A stretch of DNA of 64,000 nucleotides from contig NZ_FOVR01000012.1 in the NCBI RefSeq assembly GCF_900115225.1, positions 1 to 64,000 on the forward strand, given 5' to 3'. The notes under the pieces were generated by a model. It searched no databases and had not been told where the DNA came from. It worked only from the letters and a program-made list of their open reading frames with translations. Below, one piece after another: positions 1 through 9,097 of this stretch. Origin of the DNA: Cohaesibacter marisflavi (GTDB lineage: Bacteria; Pseudomonadota; Alphaproteobacteria; Rhizobiales; Cohaesibacteraceae). Each line of letters starts with the position of its first letter. Position 1 is the first letter of the stretch. The position numbers and the translations under genes are program-made.

Positions 1-192
1 GAGAGGACAAGCGTCATCATCACGACAAATCTGGAGTTCGGGGAATGGGTCTCGGTCTTTGGCGACGCAAAAATGACAACCGCGCTGTTGGATCGCGTCA
101 CCCATCACTGCGCAATCGTTGAGACCGGCAACAAGTCTTATCGGTTTGCTCAAAGCAGAAGTAAAAATCCCAGAGCTAAGCCCCCGGCTTGA
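1..192 (+). CDS. istB: IS21-family helper ATPase IstB, C-terminal fragment (5' end outside window)
   Basis: The open frame enters from the left edge and ends at a TGA at 190-192, giving 63 residues. It reads [16 protein letters not shown], then [14 protein letters not shown] and a tail with KSYRF. The [13 protein letters not shown] stretch followed by a GD..M..ALLDR element is typical of the last third of the AAA+ ATPase IstB, which assists the IstA transposase of IS21-type elements. The Walker A part and istA lie outside the window. The inverted-repeat-rich end of the element follows directly downstream, so the gene is probably in its native element context. Confidence 0.85.
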   Translation, partial: ERTSVIITTNLEFGEWVSVFGDAKMTTALLDRVTHHCAIVETGNKSYRFAQSRSKNPRAKPPA

Positions 193-358
193 CCACAACC
201 CCGCTTCGCTTCGTTTGGCTAGTGGGGCCACTGCACTACGCGGGGCTATGGACAAGCCTTCGCAACAACAACGCGGTCTGAAAAGGCCGCGTTAAACAGC
301 TAAAGGGTGGGGCAATTTTAAATGCTGAAGGCGGGTCAGTTTTGAATGATTATTGACA
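193..358 (+). mobile_element. Right end of an IS21-family insertion sequence
   Basis: After the istB stop there is about 165 bp of non-coding sequence that carries two related subterminal blocks, GGGGCAATTTTAAATG (310-325) and GGGTCAGTTTTGAATGAT (333-350), and then ATTGACA ending at 358. IS21-family ends usually carry several such repeats and finish in CA. The exact boundary at 358 and any target-site duplication cannot be confirmed because the left end is outside the window. Confidence 0.65.
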
Positions 359-424
359 AGCTTGAGGTAACGAACAGAAGAACTCGACAGTCTCGCCTGA
401 TCAAAATCCCCCAATCGACAAGCA

Positions 425-590
425 TCTCATCAGGTAATAATCCACCATACTTCTTTTTCCAGTTAGAATAGGTCACCTGACTGATGCCTGCCTTCCTGCA
501 GAGCTCTGCAACGGGGTACACCATCATCACCCAGCTTCAAAACAAACGCCTTCTGTGCGACCGAAAACTTCGATGCTTTTATCGCTTTCT
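425..590 (-). pseudogene. Decayed IS3-family transposase orfA remnant
   Basis: On the minus strand the sequence reads KASKFSVAQKAFVLKLGDDG, then after a one-base shift VPVAELCRKAGISQVTY and NWKKKYGGLLPDEM. This is the helix-turn-helix start of an IS3-family orfA. It is broken in three ways: the position expected for the start codon is ATA (580-582), an extra C in a CCCC run (about 515-520) shifts the frame, and similarity stops after DEM, where an unrelated sequence begins near 425. No orfB is present. A possible terminal repeat of the element lies at about 625-651, only 20 bp from the modC stop codon. Confidence 0.7.
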
Positions 591-670
591 CTCCTTCTCT
601 CAGCCAGAAGAATAGCGCGGAAAACTGTTATTCAAAACGATCCAGTTTTCAGGGCGTAGAGCAATCACAC

Positions 671-1810
671 TTACCTCACCATTGAAACAGATTTGATCAT
701 CGCCTGAAGTCTGTCGCCGGTCCTCAGGTCGAGGGCGTGGAGGCTTTTGTTTGAGATGCGGGCTATGAGGGTCTGTCTGTCCAGATCTTCGCCCAGAGTG
801 AGGAATATGTTGGCCATATGGTCGCCGAAGGGCTGGATGGTCTCAATGGTGACGGACGGAGTGTTTAGGATGGAAGACGAGCCTTCGGGCATATGCCGGG
901 AGAGAGCGACGTCGCTGGCTTCGATCCTGAGACGTATGGGGTGTCCGATCGGCCCCTTGACGCCGGGGACATAAAAGGGACGTCCGGAGACCATGATGGT
1001 ACTGATGCCAAAGGCATCGTCCATCGCGGAGAGAGTGCCGCCAAGGACGGAGGCGGCATCTGGCATCCGAGCGAGCGACAGATCTGGATTGGACAAGAGG
1101 GACTGCAGAGGTCCGGCGGCCTTGACCGTGCCCTGTTGCATCAGAACCATCTGGTCAGCGAGGCGTTCCACTTCACTGATGTCATGGCTGACATAGAGAA
1201 TGGGGATCTTCAGTTCATCGTGCAGGCGCTCCAGATAGGGCAGGATCTCGTTCTTGCTAAAGCGGTCGAGCGCGGCCATGGGTTCATCCATGAGCAGGAT
1301 GCTGGGACAGGACAGAAGGGCGCGGCCAATGGCCACCCGCTGACGTTCCCCGCCGGAGAGCTTGTTGGGAGAACGCTGGAGCAGGGGCCCGATGCCGAGC
1401 AACTCGATGACATCATCCTGATCTAGCCGGGCCGTGTCTGATGGGCTGAGAGGTTGGCTGCGCTTTTGCCCGTAGACAAGATTCTGCTTGACTGAGAGAT
1501 GGGGAAAGAGACTGGCTTCCTGAAAGACATAACCAACGGGGCGTTTGTGAGCTGGCAGGAAGCGGGATTGGTCTTGCCAGATGCCGCCCTTGAGGGAAAA
1601 GAAACCCTCTTTCATGGCATTGAGCCCGGCAATACAGCGCAGGACGCTGGTCTTGCCACAGCCCGAGGGGCCAAACAGAGCGGTGATGCCCGCGGCAGGC
1701 AGCGTGAAGGCTGCGTCTAGCTTGAAGCTGCCCTGAGGGCCCTTGAAGCGGGCTGAGATCACGTCGGACTGGTCGTTATGAAAGTTGTACGGAAGATGAG
1801 TGCCGGTCAT
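671..1810 (-). CDS. modC: Molybdate ABC transporter ATP-binding protein ModC
   Basis: ModC powers high-affinity molybdate import at the inner membrane together with ModB and periplasmic ModA. The 379-residue product has Walker A GPSGCGKT (47-54), the ABC signature LSGGERQRV (151-159), Walker B ILLMDEP (171-177) and a C-terminal molybdate-binding TOBE/Mop-like domain from about residue 310. I chose the ATG at 1810 and not the longer open frame to 1912 because it overlaps the modB stop as ATGA, which indicates translational coupling. It is the last gene of modE-modA-modB-modC. The IS3 remnant begins just after its stop. Confidence 0.93.
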   Translation of the reverse strand: MTGTHLPYNFHNDQSDVISARFKGPQGSFKLDAAFTLPAAGITALFGPSGCGKTSVLRCIAGLNAMKEGFFSLKGGIWQDQSRFLPAHKRPVGYVFQEASLFPHLSVKQNLVYGQKRSQPLSPSDTARLDQDDVIELLGIGPLLQRSPNKLSGGERQRVAIGRALLSCPSILLMDEPMAALDRFSKNEILPYLERLHDELKIPILYVSHDISEVERLADQMVLMQQGTVKAAGPLQSLLSNPDLSLARMPDAASVLGGTLSAMDDAFGISTIMVSGRPFYVPGVKGPIGHPIRLRIEASDVALSRHMPEGSSSILNTPSVTIETIQPFGDHMANIFLTLGEDLDRQTLIARISNKSLHALDLRTGDRLQAMIKSVSMVR

Positions 1811-2472
1811 TGCATCCGTCTCCTTAAACGCTTCTCGATAGTTGTCGTGCTGAAGATGACAAGAAAGGAGAAGACAAGCATGCCGCCTGCCAGAAAGTGA
1901 GCCTTGTTCCACTCCAGTGTTTCGACATAATCATAAATGGCGATGGAGAGCACCTTTGTCTCGCCGGGGATGTTGCCGCCGATCATCAGAACGACCCCGA
2001 ATTCTCCCACCGTGTGGGCAAAGCTGAGGATGGTGCCTGTGATGAGGCCGGGCCTTGCTAGCGGCAGCACGACGGAGAAGAAGCAATCCAGAGGTGACGC
2101 ACGCAGGGTGGAAGCCACCTCCAGCGGCCGATCTCCGATGGCCTCGAAGGCATTCCGCACTGGCTGCACCATGAAGGGTAAGGAGTAGATGATGGACGCT
2201 ACGACGAGGCCAGCGAAGGTGAAGGGCAAGGTGTGCCCGACCACCGCCGCAATGGAGCGACCGAGCATGCTGTTCGGCCCGAGCGCCAGCAACAAATAAA
2301 AACCGAGCACGGTTGGTGGCAGCACCAGCGGCAGGGAGACCAGTGTACCGACCACCTCCTTCCACCAGCTCTTCGATCTGGCGAGCCACCAAGCAATCGG
2401 CGTGCCGATGATCAGCAGCAGAATAGTGACGGTGATCGCCAGTTCCAGTGTCAGGATTATGGCCTCGAGCAA
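1807..2472 (-). CDS. modB: Molybdate ABC transporter permease ModB
   Basis: This 221-residue inner-membrane protein forms the translocation channel for molybdate. Its hydrophobic segments, its usual ModB length, and the cytoplasmic coupling loop ([20 protein letters not shown]), which docks on the ATPase, are visible. The start is a TTG (2470-2472) preceded at a suitable distance by AAGGAG; no ATG fits better. It is 49 bp downstream of modA and its stop overlaps the modC start, so modA, modB and modC are very probably one transcript. Confidence 0.92.
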   Translation of the reverse strand: MLEAIILTLELAITVTILLLIIGTPIAWWLARSKSWWKEVVGTLVSLPLVLPPTVLGFYLLLALGPNSMLGRSIAAVVGHTLPFTFAGLVVASIIYSLPFMVQPVRNAFEAIGDRPLEVASTLRASPLDCFFSVVLPLARPGLITGTILSFAHTVGEFGVVLMIGGNIPGETKVLSIAIYDYVETLEWNKAHFLAGGMLVFSFLVIFSTTTIEKRLRRRMQ

Positions 2473-2521
2473 TGCTAGTCTCCTTCTTGCCCTTTATCGC
2501 CCCTTACGTGCCGGGCGTTGA

Positions 2522-3286
2522 CTATTTGACACCATAGCCGAATTTGAGGATGATTTCTCTGGCGGTTTCCCCTTTGAGAAAGGCAAGGAAGGCCTTGGCG
2601 GCTTCATCTTCTGCTCCGGTTTTCAGCAAGACAGCATCCTGCTTGATAGGAGCGTAAAGATCATCAGGGACGACCCATCGGGAACCCTCTTTGCTGTTGA
2701 CGACCTGAGACAGGGCAACAAAGCCCAGCTGTGCATTGCCGGAGGCGACAAACTGGTGGGTTTGGGAAATGCTGTCACCGCGCACCAGTGCGTCCATCAC
2801 GGCAGCCGGGACGTCCAGCTTGTCGAGGGCTTCCATGGCGGCGGCACCATAAGGGGCTGTCTTGGGGTTGGCTATGGCGAGCTTGTGGAACTTGTCAGGA
2901 GCCCTGAGAACGGCACCATCGCTATCAACCAGATCGGGATCGGTGCTGTATAGCACGATCTTGCCCTGAGCATAGGTGAAGCGGCTAGCGGGTACGGCCA
3001 GTCCATCTGTTTCTGCCTTGATCGGTCGGGCTTGATCCGCCGCCAGAAATATCGAGAAGGGCGCGCCATTTGAGATCTGTGTATAGAGCTTGCCGGTGGA
3101 GCCGAAGCTCAGCGTGGCTGTATGGTCAGTTTCGGCCGCAAAAGCTGTGGCAATTTCCTTGGCTGCTGCCGTGAAGTTGGCAGCAACCGCCACCTTGGTG
3201 TCAGCGGCAGGGGATGGGCCAGCAAGGCCAACGAGTGAAAGTGTAAGGGCGGAAAGAGAAAGCAGATTTTTGAAAGAAGGTGTCAT
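2522..3286 (-). CDS. modA: Molybdate-binding periplasmic protein ModA
   Basis: ModA captures molybdate (and tungstate) in the periplasm and delivers it to ModBC. The chosen ATG at 3286 gives 254 residues with a typical signal peptide: MTPSFKNLL, a hydrophobic core, and SPA-AD as the likely cleavage site. The mature part begins KVAVAANFT and contains LSFGSTGKLYTQI, both typical of ModA, including the serine region that contacts the oxyanion. The open frame continues to 3391, but those extra residues lie in front of a clear signal peptide and are unlikely to be translated. modE is 60 bp upstream on the same strand. Confidence 0.93.
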   Translation of the reverse strand: MTPSFKNLLSLSALTLSLVGLAGPSPAADTKVAVAANFTAAAKEIATAFAAETDHTATLSFGSTGKLYTQISNGAPFSIFLAADQARPIKAETDGLAVPASRFTYAQGKIVLYSTDPDLVDSDGAVLRAPDKFHKLAIANPKTAPYGAAAMEALDKLDVPAAVMDALVRGDSISQTHQFVASGNAQLGFVALSQVVNSKEGSRWVVPDDLYAPIKQDAVLLKTGAEDEAAKAFLAFLKGETAREIILKFGYGVK

Positions 3287-3345
3287 AGGGACAGTGCCTT
3301 TCGGGATGGTCGGGTTGCTTGGAACAGAGTGTATTAAAAGGACTG

Positions 3346-4161
3346 CTATTCGACGCCGAGGATGATTTGAGATGCCTTGATGATGGCGCACATCTTGTCG
3401 CCCGGTTTGATGTCCAGGCTTTCTGTGCTCTGGCGGGTGATAACCACGGTAAGGGTTTTACTGTTCCCTATATCGAGCTGTATCTCGCTATTGACCGCGC
3501 CCGGTTCAACCGAACTGACCGTGCCCCTGATCTGGTTGCGGGCAGAGAGGCGCGCATCTTCATTGTCGGCCATCAGCACCGGCGTTGAAGCCTTGATGAG
3601 AGCGAAGGCTTCGCTTCCAACACGCAGATCCAGTGTTTCTGCGCTTTTGTTGGTGATGACGGTGGTCAATACCGTTTGCTCCGATACACGCAGACTGATC
3701 TCTGAATTGACCGCGCCGGTGATGACATCTTCGACGATGCCGTGAAAGACATTGCGGGCACTGGTGCGCATGGCGAAACTCCATAGAAGGGGGCTAGAAA
3801 GCGGGGAGCTGCCCCTATTGCCGCAGATATCCTGTTCGATCTCCGCGAGAAAGGCATTGAGCCGTTCGGTGAGGTGTTGGTGGGCGATCAGAGCCTTTCG
3901 TCCCTCATCGGTGAGGGTGGCGCCACCGCCTTTCTTGCCGCCAGGCTTTGCGTCCACGAGCGGGGTGCTGAACAGGTTGTTGAGCGCATTGACTGCGTCC
4001 CAGGCGGCCTTGTAGCTGATCTTCAATTGCTTGGCTGCAGCCGAGATCGAACCTTCCTTTTCGATCTGGGATAACAGAGCAAAGCGCTCTGCACTTGCTC
4101 TGTGTCCTGCCTTGTCGAGGAAAGACAGAATTGGGCGAACCGATTGGGGCTGTCTCGTCAT
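3346..4161 (-). CDS. modE: Molybdate-responsive transcriptional regulator ModE
   Basis: ModE binds molybdate and controls the modABC promoter. The 271-residue protein has an N-terminal winged helix (about residues 20-110, with EGSISAAAKQLKISYKAAWD), a Lys/Gly-rich wing (GGKKGGG), and two tandem Mop/TOBE domains (about 131-196 and 203-270) that share the SARN...G.V....GAVNSEI pattern. Two molybdate-binding domains match full-length E. coli ModE and not the short ModE forms. ATG 4161 is preferred over upstream in-frame Met codons because the domain begins directly after it. The gene is first in a same-strand modE-modABC set, so it may regulate its own transcription. Confidence 0.92.
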   Translation of the reverse strand: MTRQPQSVRPILSFLDKAGHRASAERFALLSQIEKEGSISAAAKQLKISYKAAWDAVNALNNLFSTPLVDAKPGGKKGGGATLTDEGRKALIAHQHLTERLNAFLAEIEQDICGNRGSSPLSSPLLWSFAMRTSARNVFHGIVEDVITGAVNSEISLRVSEQTVLTTVITNKSAETLDLRVGSEAFALIKASTPVLMADNEDARLSARNQIRGTVSSVEPGAVNSEIQLDIGNSKTLTVVITRQSTESLDIKPGDKMCAIIKASQIILGVE

Positions 4162-4656
4162 GCTTCTGTTTTCCTTCGTTATGTAGGTCAACTTCATATC
4201 GGTATATAAAGGAAAGATACAAATCTGTGATCCCGTGTCAATTCTGTATTCTGAGTTTATCAACTAGAAATAGTGCGCTTTTCTGAGATGTATAGTTTTC
4301 ATATGGGTTAAGGCTGTAAGAGGCTATAGTTTCTTATAATATTCAGAAAAAACGCTTATGTTATAATTGCAGTATTGAAAATTGTTCAATCGAACGCCGG
4401 TATAAGCAACTTCTGGCTCTGGCATTTATGAAATTATACATCTCGACCTGACGCCTCTTTGCTCCGACTTTGAAGGTTCACAACTATCGCAGACTGAAGC
4501 TTTGGTACTAGGCTGAAACTTTACTGCCATCCCGACAAACCTCTTGGCTTTCAGCGCTTGTAGGTATCATGACGCTGGTCGAAGGCTTATGGACTTGCGC
4601 AAATATTGGTACGTGATGCTTTTTGTAAAGCAGTTGGAGCATTTGGTTTTTAGAAA
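4162..4656. other. Intergenic region between eutC and modE
   Basis: This 495-bp AT-rich stretch lies downstream of eutC and upstream of modE, both on the minus strand. It should hold the modE promoter. The element TCGGTATATAAAG (about 4199-4211), just upstream of modE, resembles half of a ModE-type TATATA operator, but I see no convincing second half. A 6-bp stem, TGCTTT/AAAGCA (4617-4632), follows eutC but has no T-run on the minus strand. Short open frames here show no family resemblance. Confidence 0.4.
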
Positions 4657-5391
4657 TTACGCTTTGTGTAAGAGTTGCTCGGCAACAGACCCCGCCAGCG
4701 CGACGCCGGAAATTTGCGCTTTTTCCATGCGACGAAGCAGAGTGGCAATCCTGTTTGCAGCATCTTCTGGCGCAAGGCCGCCATCTCGGATATTGGAAAT
4801 ACAATTGCGACGGCTGTCAGGTAGCCTTGGTTCTGGTGACCAGGTGATATAGGCACCCAGACTATCCGCAGAGGAAAGACCGGGCCTTTCACCAATGAGA
4901 ACCACAACAGCCTTCGCGCAAACCATCGCCCCGATTTCGTCGCCAATGGCAACGCGACCGCGCTCTGCCAACACGATACCGGCAGGTTCGGGCAAGAGCG
5001 ATTGCAGGTGTGTAACGACTTTGACTGCATTGGCATTCACCGCCATTGCAGACAAACCATCAGCAATGACTATGACAATTCCCTCTTTTGGCAAGGTGGA
5101 AAGATCAGTCTCTGGCGCCAGCTTTCTACCCAGATCCGGTCTGCGTATATAGCTTGAGCGATCAGGGGCTGCGCTTCTCACGCTGGCGAGCGGCCAGAAG
5201 ACAAGCGCCTCACGCAAGCTGGTCTTGTCCATGTCGGACCAAACCGCTTCACGCGCGCGTGCGTGGTCCAGGGCAAAGGCCAAGGAAGCGCCGGTCGGCA
5301 CGCCACTGCCGGAACGACCAAGAGCAACACGAGCTGCCGTCATTTCACGCAAATGCGTATCAAGTTGGCTTGCCGAAACGTCTTTTTTCAT
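4657..5391 (-). CDS. eutC: Ethanolamine ammonia-lyase small subunit EutC
   Basis: EutC is the light chain of adenosylcobalamin-dependent ethanolamine ammonia-lyase, which converts ethanolamine to acetaldehyde and ammonia. The 244-residue protein has the family start region T.ARVALGRSGSG followed by TGASLAFALDHARA, the middle VIVIADGLSA, and the C-terminal ERPGLSSADSLGAYITW block. It overlaps eutB by an ATGA (5388-5391), which implies translational coupling of the two subunits. There is no eutA reactivase and no microcompartment shell gene beside it. Confidence 0.95.
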   Translation of the reverse strand: MKKDVSASQLDTHLREMTAARVALGRSGSGVPTGASLAFALDHARAREAVWSDMDKTSLREALVFWPLASVRSAAPDRSSYIRRPDLGRKLAPETDLSTLPKEGIVIVIADGLSAMAVNANAVKVVTHLQSLLPEPAGIVLAERGRVAIGDEIGAMVCAKAVVVLIGERPGLSSADSLGAYITWSPEPRLPDSRRNCISNIRDGGLAPEDAANRIATLLRRMEKAQISGVALAGSVAEQLLHKA

Positions 5392-6797
5392 TGTGCAGCC
5401 TCTGTCAGAGCCAAAAGAGAAGGGCCGCTAAGGGCTGGCTCGGATCGCATTCTACCTGTCTTATCCGTGATCCCCTTGTTTTCCATCCAGTCAGAGAATT
5501 CGGGAGCAGGGGCTTTGTGAAGGGTTTCTCGCACAAAGATCGCATCATGGGACGATAGGCTCTGGTAATTGAGCATGATGTCATCGGCACCGGGTACACA
5601 AATGACAAAATTGACTCCGGCCGCAGATAGAGAAACAAGAAGACTATCCATATCGTTCTGATCTGCATCTGTATGATTGGTGTAACAAACATCAACCCCC
5701 ATCGGCAGCCCGAAAAGCTTGCCGCAGAAGTGATCCTCGAGACCGGCGCGCATGATTTGTTTTCCGTTGAAGAGATATTCTGGTCCTATGAACCCGACGA
5801 CGGTGTTAACGAGGAGAGGGCGGAATTCTCGAGCGACCGCGTAGGCGCGGGCCTCCATTGTCTGTTGGTCCATGCCGTGATGGGCATCCGCAGAAAGGGC
5901 TGCTCCCTGTCCGGTTTCGAAATACATGACATTGTCGCCAATCCTTCCCCGCTTTAAAGACAGGGCCGCCTCATGAGCTTCACAAAGCAGGGAAAGATTA
6001 ACGCCAAAACCTTCATTCGCTTTTTGAGAGCCCGCAATTGACTGGAAAACAAGGTCGACCGGAGCTCCGCGCCCTATCGCCTCCAGTGCCACAGTTACGT
6101 GACCAAGGCAGCAATGCTGGGTCGGTATCTCCAAGGCTTCGACCAACCTGTCAAGCAGCGACACGATGCGGATATAGTCCTCGACTGTGTCGGTTGCCGG
6201 ATTGACGCCGATTACCGCATCGCCAGTCCCCATGATCAGGCCATCAATTGCAGAGGCCAGAATGCCTCGGCTGTCGTCCGTCGGATGATTGGGCTGGTTG
6301 CGAGTGGCCATACGCCCTTCAAGGCCGATTGTATTGTTGAATTTCGTGACCACCCGGCATTTCTGAGCCACTGCTATCAGGTCTTGGGATCTCATAATCT
6401 TGGAGACAGCGGCGACCATCTCTGGCGTGAGCCCGGGCTGCAGTTTGTTCAAGATTTCCGATGTTGTCGTCGGAGCCAGCAACCATTCGCGGAATTCCCC
6501 CATGGTCATATGGGAGATGGGAGCGAAGGCTGGCAGGTCATGGCTGCTATAAATCAGCTCCGTGATTTCGTCATTCTCAACACCGAGAATATCCGTATCC
6601 AGAAAGGATTGAAGGGGTAGATCAGCAAGAGCAACCTGCGCGGCTAGCCTCTCGACAGGGCCTTCTGCCGCAATGCCTGCCAACTCGTCGCCAGATCGTT
6701 CAGGCGTTGCCTTAGCGAGCAGATCTTTCAAGCTTTCAAAGCTATAACGGGTCTTCCCTATGGTCGATGAATAGCTCACGTATGTTGTCCATTCCAC
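5388..6797 (-). CDS. eutB: Ethanolamine ammonia-lyase large subunit EutB
   Basis: EutB is the TIM-barrel catalytic chain. The 469-residue product carries the family blocks SGDELAGIAAE, KFNNTIGLEG, GTGDAVIGVNPATD, VFQSIAGSQKANEGFGV, YFETGQGAALSA and LVNTVVGFIGPEYL, and C-terminal CYTNHTDADQND. The in-frame start is a GTG at 6795-6797 without a strong ribosome-binding site, so the exact N-terminus is uncertain by some residues. It is 114 bp downstream of the TRAP permease on the same strand and translationally coupled to eutC. Confidence 0.95.
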   Translation of the reverse strand: MEWTTYVSYSSTIGKTRYSFESLKDLLAKATPERSGDELAGIAAEGPVERLAAQVALADLPLQSFLDTDILGVENDEITELIYSSHDLPAFAPISHMTMGEFREWLLAPTTTSEILNKLQPGLTPEMVAAVSKIMRSQDLIAVAQKCRVVTKFNNTIGLEGRMATRNQPNHPTDDSRGILASAIDGLIMGTGDAVIGVNPATDTVEDYIRIVSLLDRLVEALEIPTQHCCLGHVTVALEAIGRGAPVDLVFQSIAGSQKANEGFGVNLSLLCEAHEAALSLKRGRIGDNVMYFETGQGAALSADAHHGMDQQTMEARAYAVAREFRPLLVNTVVGFIGPEYLFNGKQIMRAGLEDHFCGKLFGLPMGVDVCYTNHTDADQNDMDSLLVSLSAAGVNFVICVPGADDIMLNYQSLSSHDAIFVRETLHKAPAPEFSDWMENKGITDKTGRMRSEPALSGPSLLALTEAAQ

Positions 6798-6911
6798 TAT
6801 GATCGTTGCCGATGGGCCGTATGAACGGTCACGAAGCTATCGGCCCTCATTTTGTCCCTTTGAGCGTCGCCCGGTGCGAGATTGGGTCCGTCAGAACGAG
6901 CACTGCTCCCC

Positions 6912-8999
6912 TTACCCCATTTGTGACCGTTGCAACAAGCGGGGGAGCAACTGTCGCAGAATGACCGGAGCGATGACGACCAACCCAACTGCGGTAGCAA
7001 TCAGATTTGGTGCCACCAATAGCAAAGCTGCTACAATCAGAATGATGCGCTCGAACCAGTAGAGTGGTGCGAAAAGCCAGTTGGAAACAGCAGATGCCAG
7101 AATCCAGATGCCGAGCACTGCGCCACCAAAGGCCAGCGCAAAGGCTTGCCAGGTAAAGCCATCAGTCACTATAAGAAGGGCTGGCTGAAAGGCAAAGACG
7201 AAGGGGACCAGAGCCTTGCCCATGCTCAGGCGGAAGGCCGTATTGCCTGCCTTGAAGGCGTTTGCGCCCGCTATCCCGGCGCCGGCATAGGCGGCCATGG
7301 CCACCGGTGGTGTCACGTCAGCCAGAACGCCGTAATAAAAGACGAAATAGTGCGCCACCATCTGCTGCACGCCGAGCATACCCAAGATGGGGGCCGCAAC
7401 TGCAACCATGATAATGTAGTTAGCGGTTGTGGGTATGCCACACCCCATCAGGATGCAAACCACCGCAGTCAGCATAAGTGTGAATAGTAGGGTCAGTGAT
7501 GGCACAGTCATCAACTCAAAAGGCAAGAAGGCGGTCATTGCATGGAGTGATGTTGCCCACCCTTGCGCAATGCTGGTGACCATATAGGCGATCTTGAAGC
7601 CGACCCCGGTCAGAGTAACAACCCCGATCACAACCCCCACCAACGCCGCTGCAGCTGTGACAGACAAAGATTGTTTCGCACCCAGAATAAAGCCCTCAAA
7701 GACCTCATAGATCGTACCCTTGATGCCTCCTATAAGGCCGGAAGCCTGAATTTGCTGGATAGCCAAGACAACGATGCAGGCAGAAATTGAATAGAAGGCT
7801 GCGGCAAAAGGCGTGCGTCCAGACAACAGAACGGCGACCAGAATTGCCAAAGGCACAACCGATAACCAGCCCTCTTTCAGCACCTTCCATGCGTTTGGCA
7901 ATTCAGAAGCAGACATGCCCCTGAGGCCAAGGCGGCGGGCTTCCAGATGGACCTGAACCAGAACGCCGAAGAAATGCATGAATGCAGGCACTAGCGCCGC
8001 CGTGAGGATCGTAGTGAGCGGCACATTGAGATATTCGATCATCAGGAAGGCGACCGCGCCCATGACGGGCGGCGTGATCTGCCCACCGGTTGAGGCGGCC
8101 GCTTCAACTGCGGCTGCGAAATGACGTGGATAGCCGATGCGGATCATGGCCGGAATGGTAAGCGCTCCGGTGGTCACCGTATTGGCAATGGATGAACCCG
8201 AGATCGAGCCGAGCATGGCCGAAGACAGTACGGACACCTTTGCCGGTCCGCCCGCATAACGTCCGGCGAGCGCAGAGGCGACATCGATAAACAACTGGCC
8301 CAATCCAATGCGCGTTGCCATCACGCCGAACAGCACGAAGTGGAAGACATAGGTGGCGATCACTCCGAGAGCCGTACCGTAGATCCCCTGCGAAGTGAGA
8401 TAGAGATGGTTGACGATATTGGCCCAACTGGCGCCCGGATGAACGAGGATTCCCGGCATGGACTTGCCGAAATAGGCATAGGCCATAAAAAGAATTGCGA
8501 TGACCGGCAATGGCCAGCCCATGGATCGACGCACCGCTTCCAGTAGCACGACAATCATCACCGTTCCCATAAAGATATCAATGGGCAATGGGTTGCCGAC
8601 GCGGAAGGCAAGTTCGCTATAGATCCACGGAACATAAAGCGCGCTGAGCACCCCGGCAATGGCGAGCCCCCAGTCAATGAGCGGCAGTCCGAAAGGTGCC
8701 TTCCAGCTTGGAGTGACGATCTTTTTGCCAAAGGCTGAAAAACTGAGAAAGACGACCAGCAATGTGACACCCAGATGCAGCCCGCGGTGGACCGTTGCCT
8801 GAGGGATGCCAAAACCGGCTGTATAATAGTGATAGCACGAGAGGAGAAACAGGATCGCTGCCGTGATCAGCGTTAGAGGCCAAGCCAGTGTCCGGAAGCG
8901 GAGTTCTGGGTCAAATTCTTCCTCGATTGCCTGAAGTTCGTCGGCTGATAGATGATGGATTTCCTCGCCATCTTCTTGTTTGCTGCGGTCCTCTGTCAT
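6912..8999 (-). CDS. TRAP transporter permease, fused small and large membrane subunits (TAXI-associated)
   Basis: This 695-residue integral membrane protein is a fused DctQM-type TRAP permease of the 4TM/12TM class, the kind paired with TAXI binding proteins. After an acidic cytoplasmic N-terminus (about 30 residues) come many hydrophobic segments. The large-subunit hallmarks include GRYAGGPAKVSVLSSAMLGS followed by ISGSSIANTVTTGALTIP, and later MGCGIPTTANYI and DVTPPVAMAAYAGAGIAG. The C-terminal third resembles the extra domain of fused TRAP permeases. It lies between the TAXI binding-protein gene (98 bp upstream) and eutB, all on the minus strand. Ethanolamine is a natural guess for the substrate but is not proven by sequence. 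Confidence 0.9.
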   Translation of the reverse strand: MTEDRSKQEDGEEIHHLSADELQAIEEEFDPELRFRTLAWPLTLITAAILFLLSCYHYYTAGFGIPQATVHRGLHLGVTLLVVFLSFSAFGKKIVTPSWKAPFGLPLIDWGLAIAGVLSALYVPWIYSELAFRVGNPLPIDIFMGTVMIVVLLEAVRRSMGWPLPVIAILFMAYAYFGKSMPGILVHPGASWANIVNHLYLTSQGIYGTALGVIATYVFHFVLFGVMATRIGLGQLFIDVASALAGRYAGGPAKVSVLSSAMLGSISGSSIANTVTTGALTIPAMIRIGYPRHFAAAVEAAASTGGQITPPVMGAVAFLMIEYLNVPLTTILTAALVPAFMHFFGVLVQVHLEARRLGLRGMSASELPNAWKVLKEGWLSVVPLAILVAVLLSGRTPFAAAFYSISACIVVLAIQQIQASGLIGGIKGTIYEVFEGFILGAKQSLSVTAAAALVGVVIGVVTLTGVGFKIAYMVTSIAQGWATSLHAMTAFLPFELMTVPSLTLLFTLMLTAVVCILMGCGIPTTANYIIMVAVAAPILGMLGVQQMVAHYFVFYYGVLADVTPPVAMAAYAGAGIAGANAFKAGNTAFRLSMGKALVPFVFAFQPALLIVTDGFTWQAFALAFGGAVLGIWILASAVSNWLFAPLYWFERIILIVAALLLVAPNLIATAVGLVVIAPVILRQLLPRLLQRSQMG

Positions 9000-9026
9000 C
9001 CCGTGCGCTCCTGTCGGATAGTGGTA

Positions 9027-9062
9027 AAGGGGGCAAGATCTGCCTCGCCCCCCTTCAGATCT
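9027..9062 (-). repeat. Interleaved inverted repeats between the TAXI and TRAP genes
   Basis: Two stems use interleaved arms. Read on the minus strand: AGATCTG (9062-9056), AAGGGGGGC (9055-9047), GAGG, CAGATCT (9042-9036), one T, then GCCCCCTT (9034-9027). AGATCTG pairs perfectly with CAGATCT, and AAGGGGGGC pairs with GCCCCCTT with one bulge. The connecting loops are too short for an ordinary pseudoknot, so the two stems are probably alternatives. A role in protecting the binding-protein message or reducing read-through to the permease would fit the position. Confidence 0.55.
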
Positions 9063-9097
9063 GTTTAAGGTTCAGGCAAGGGCCCGAGCCGATGGGC

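Noticed and set aside
4508-4804. Minus-strand open frame overlapping the 3' end of eutC
   Set aside because: It is out of frame with eutC, has no family resemblance and lacks a ribosome-binding site.
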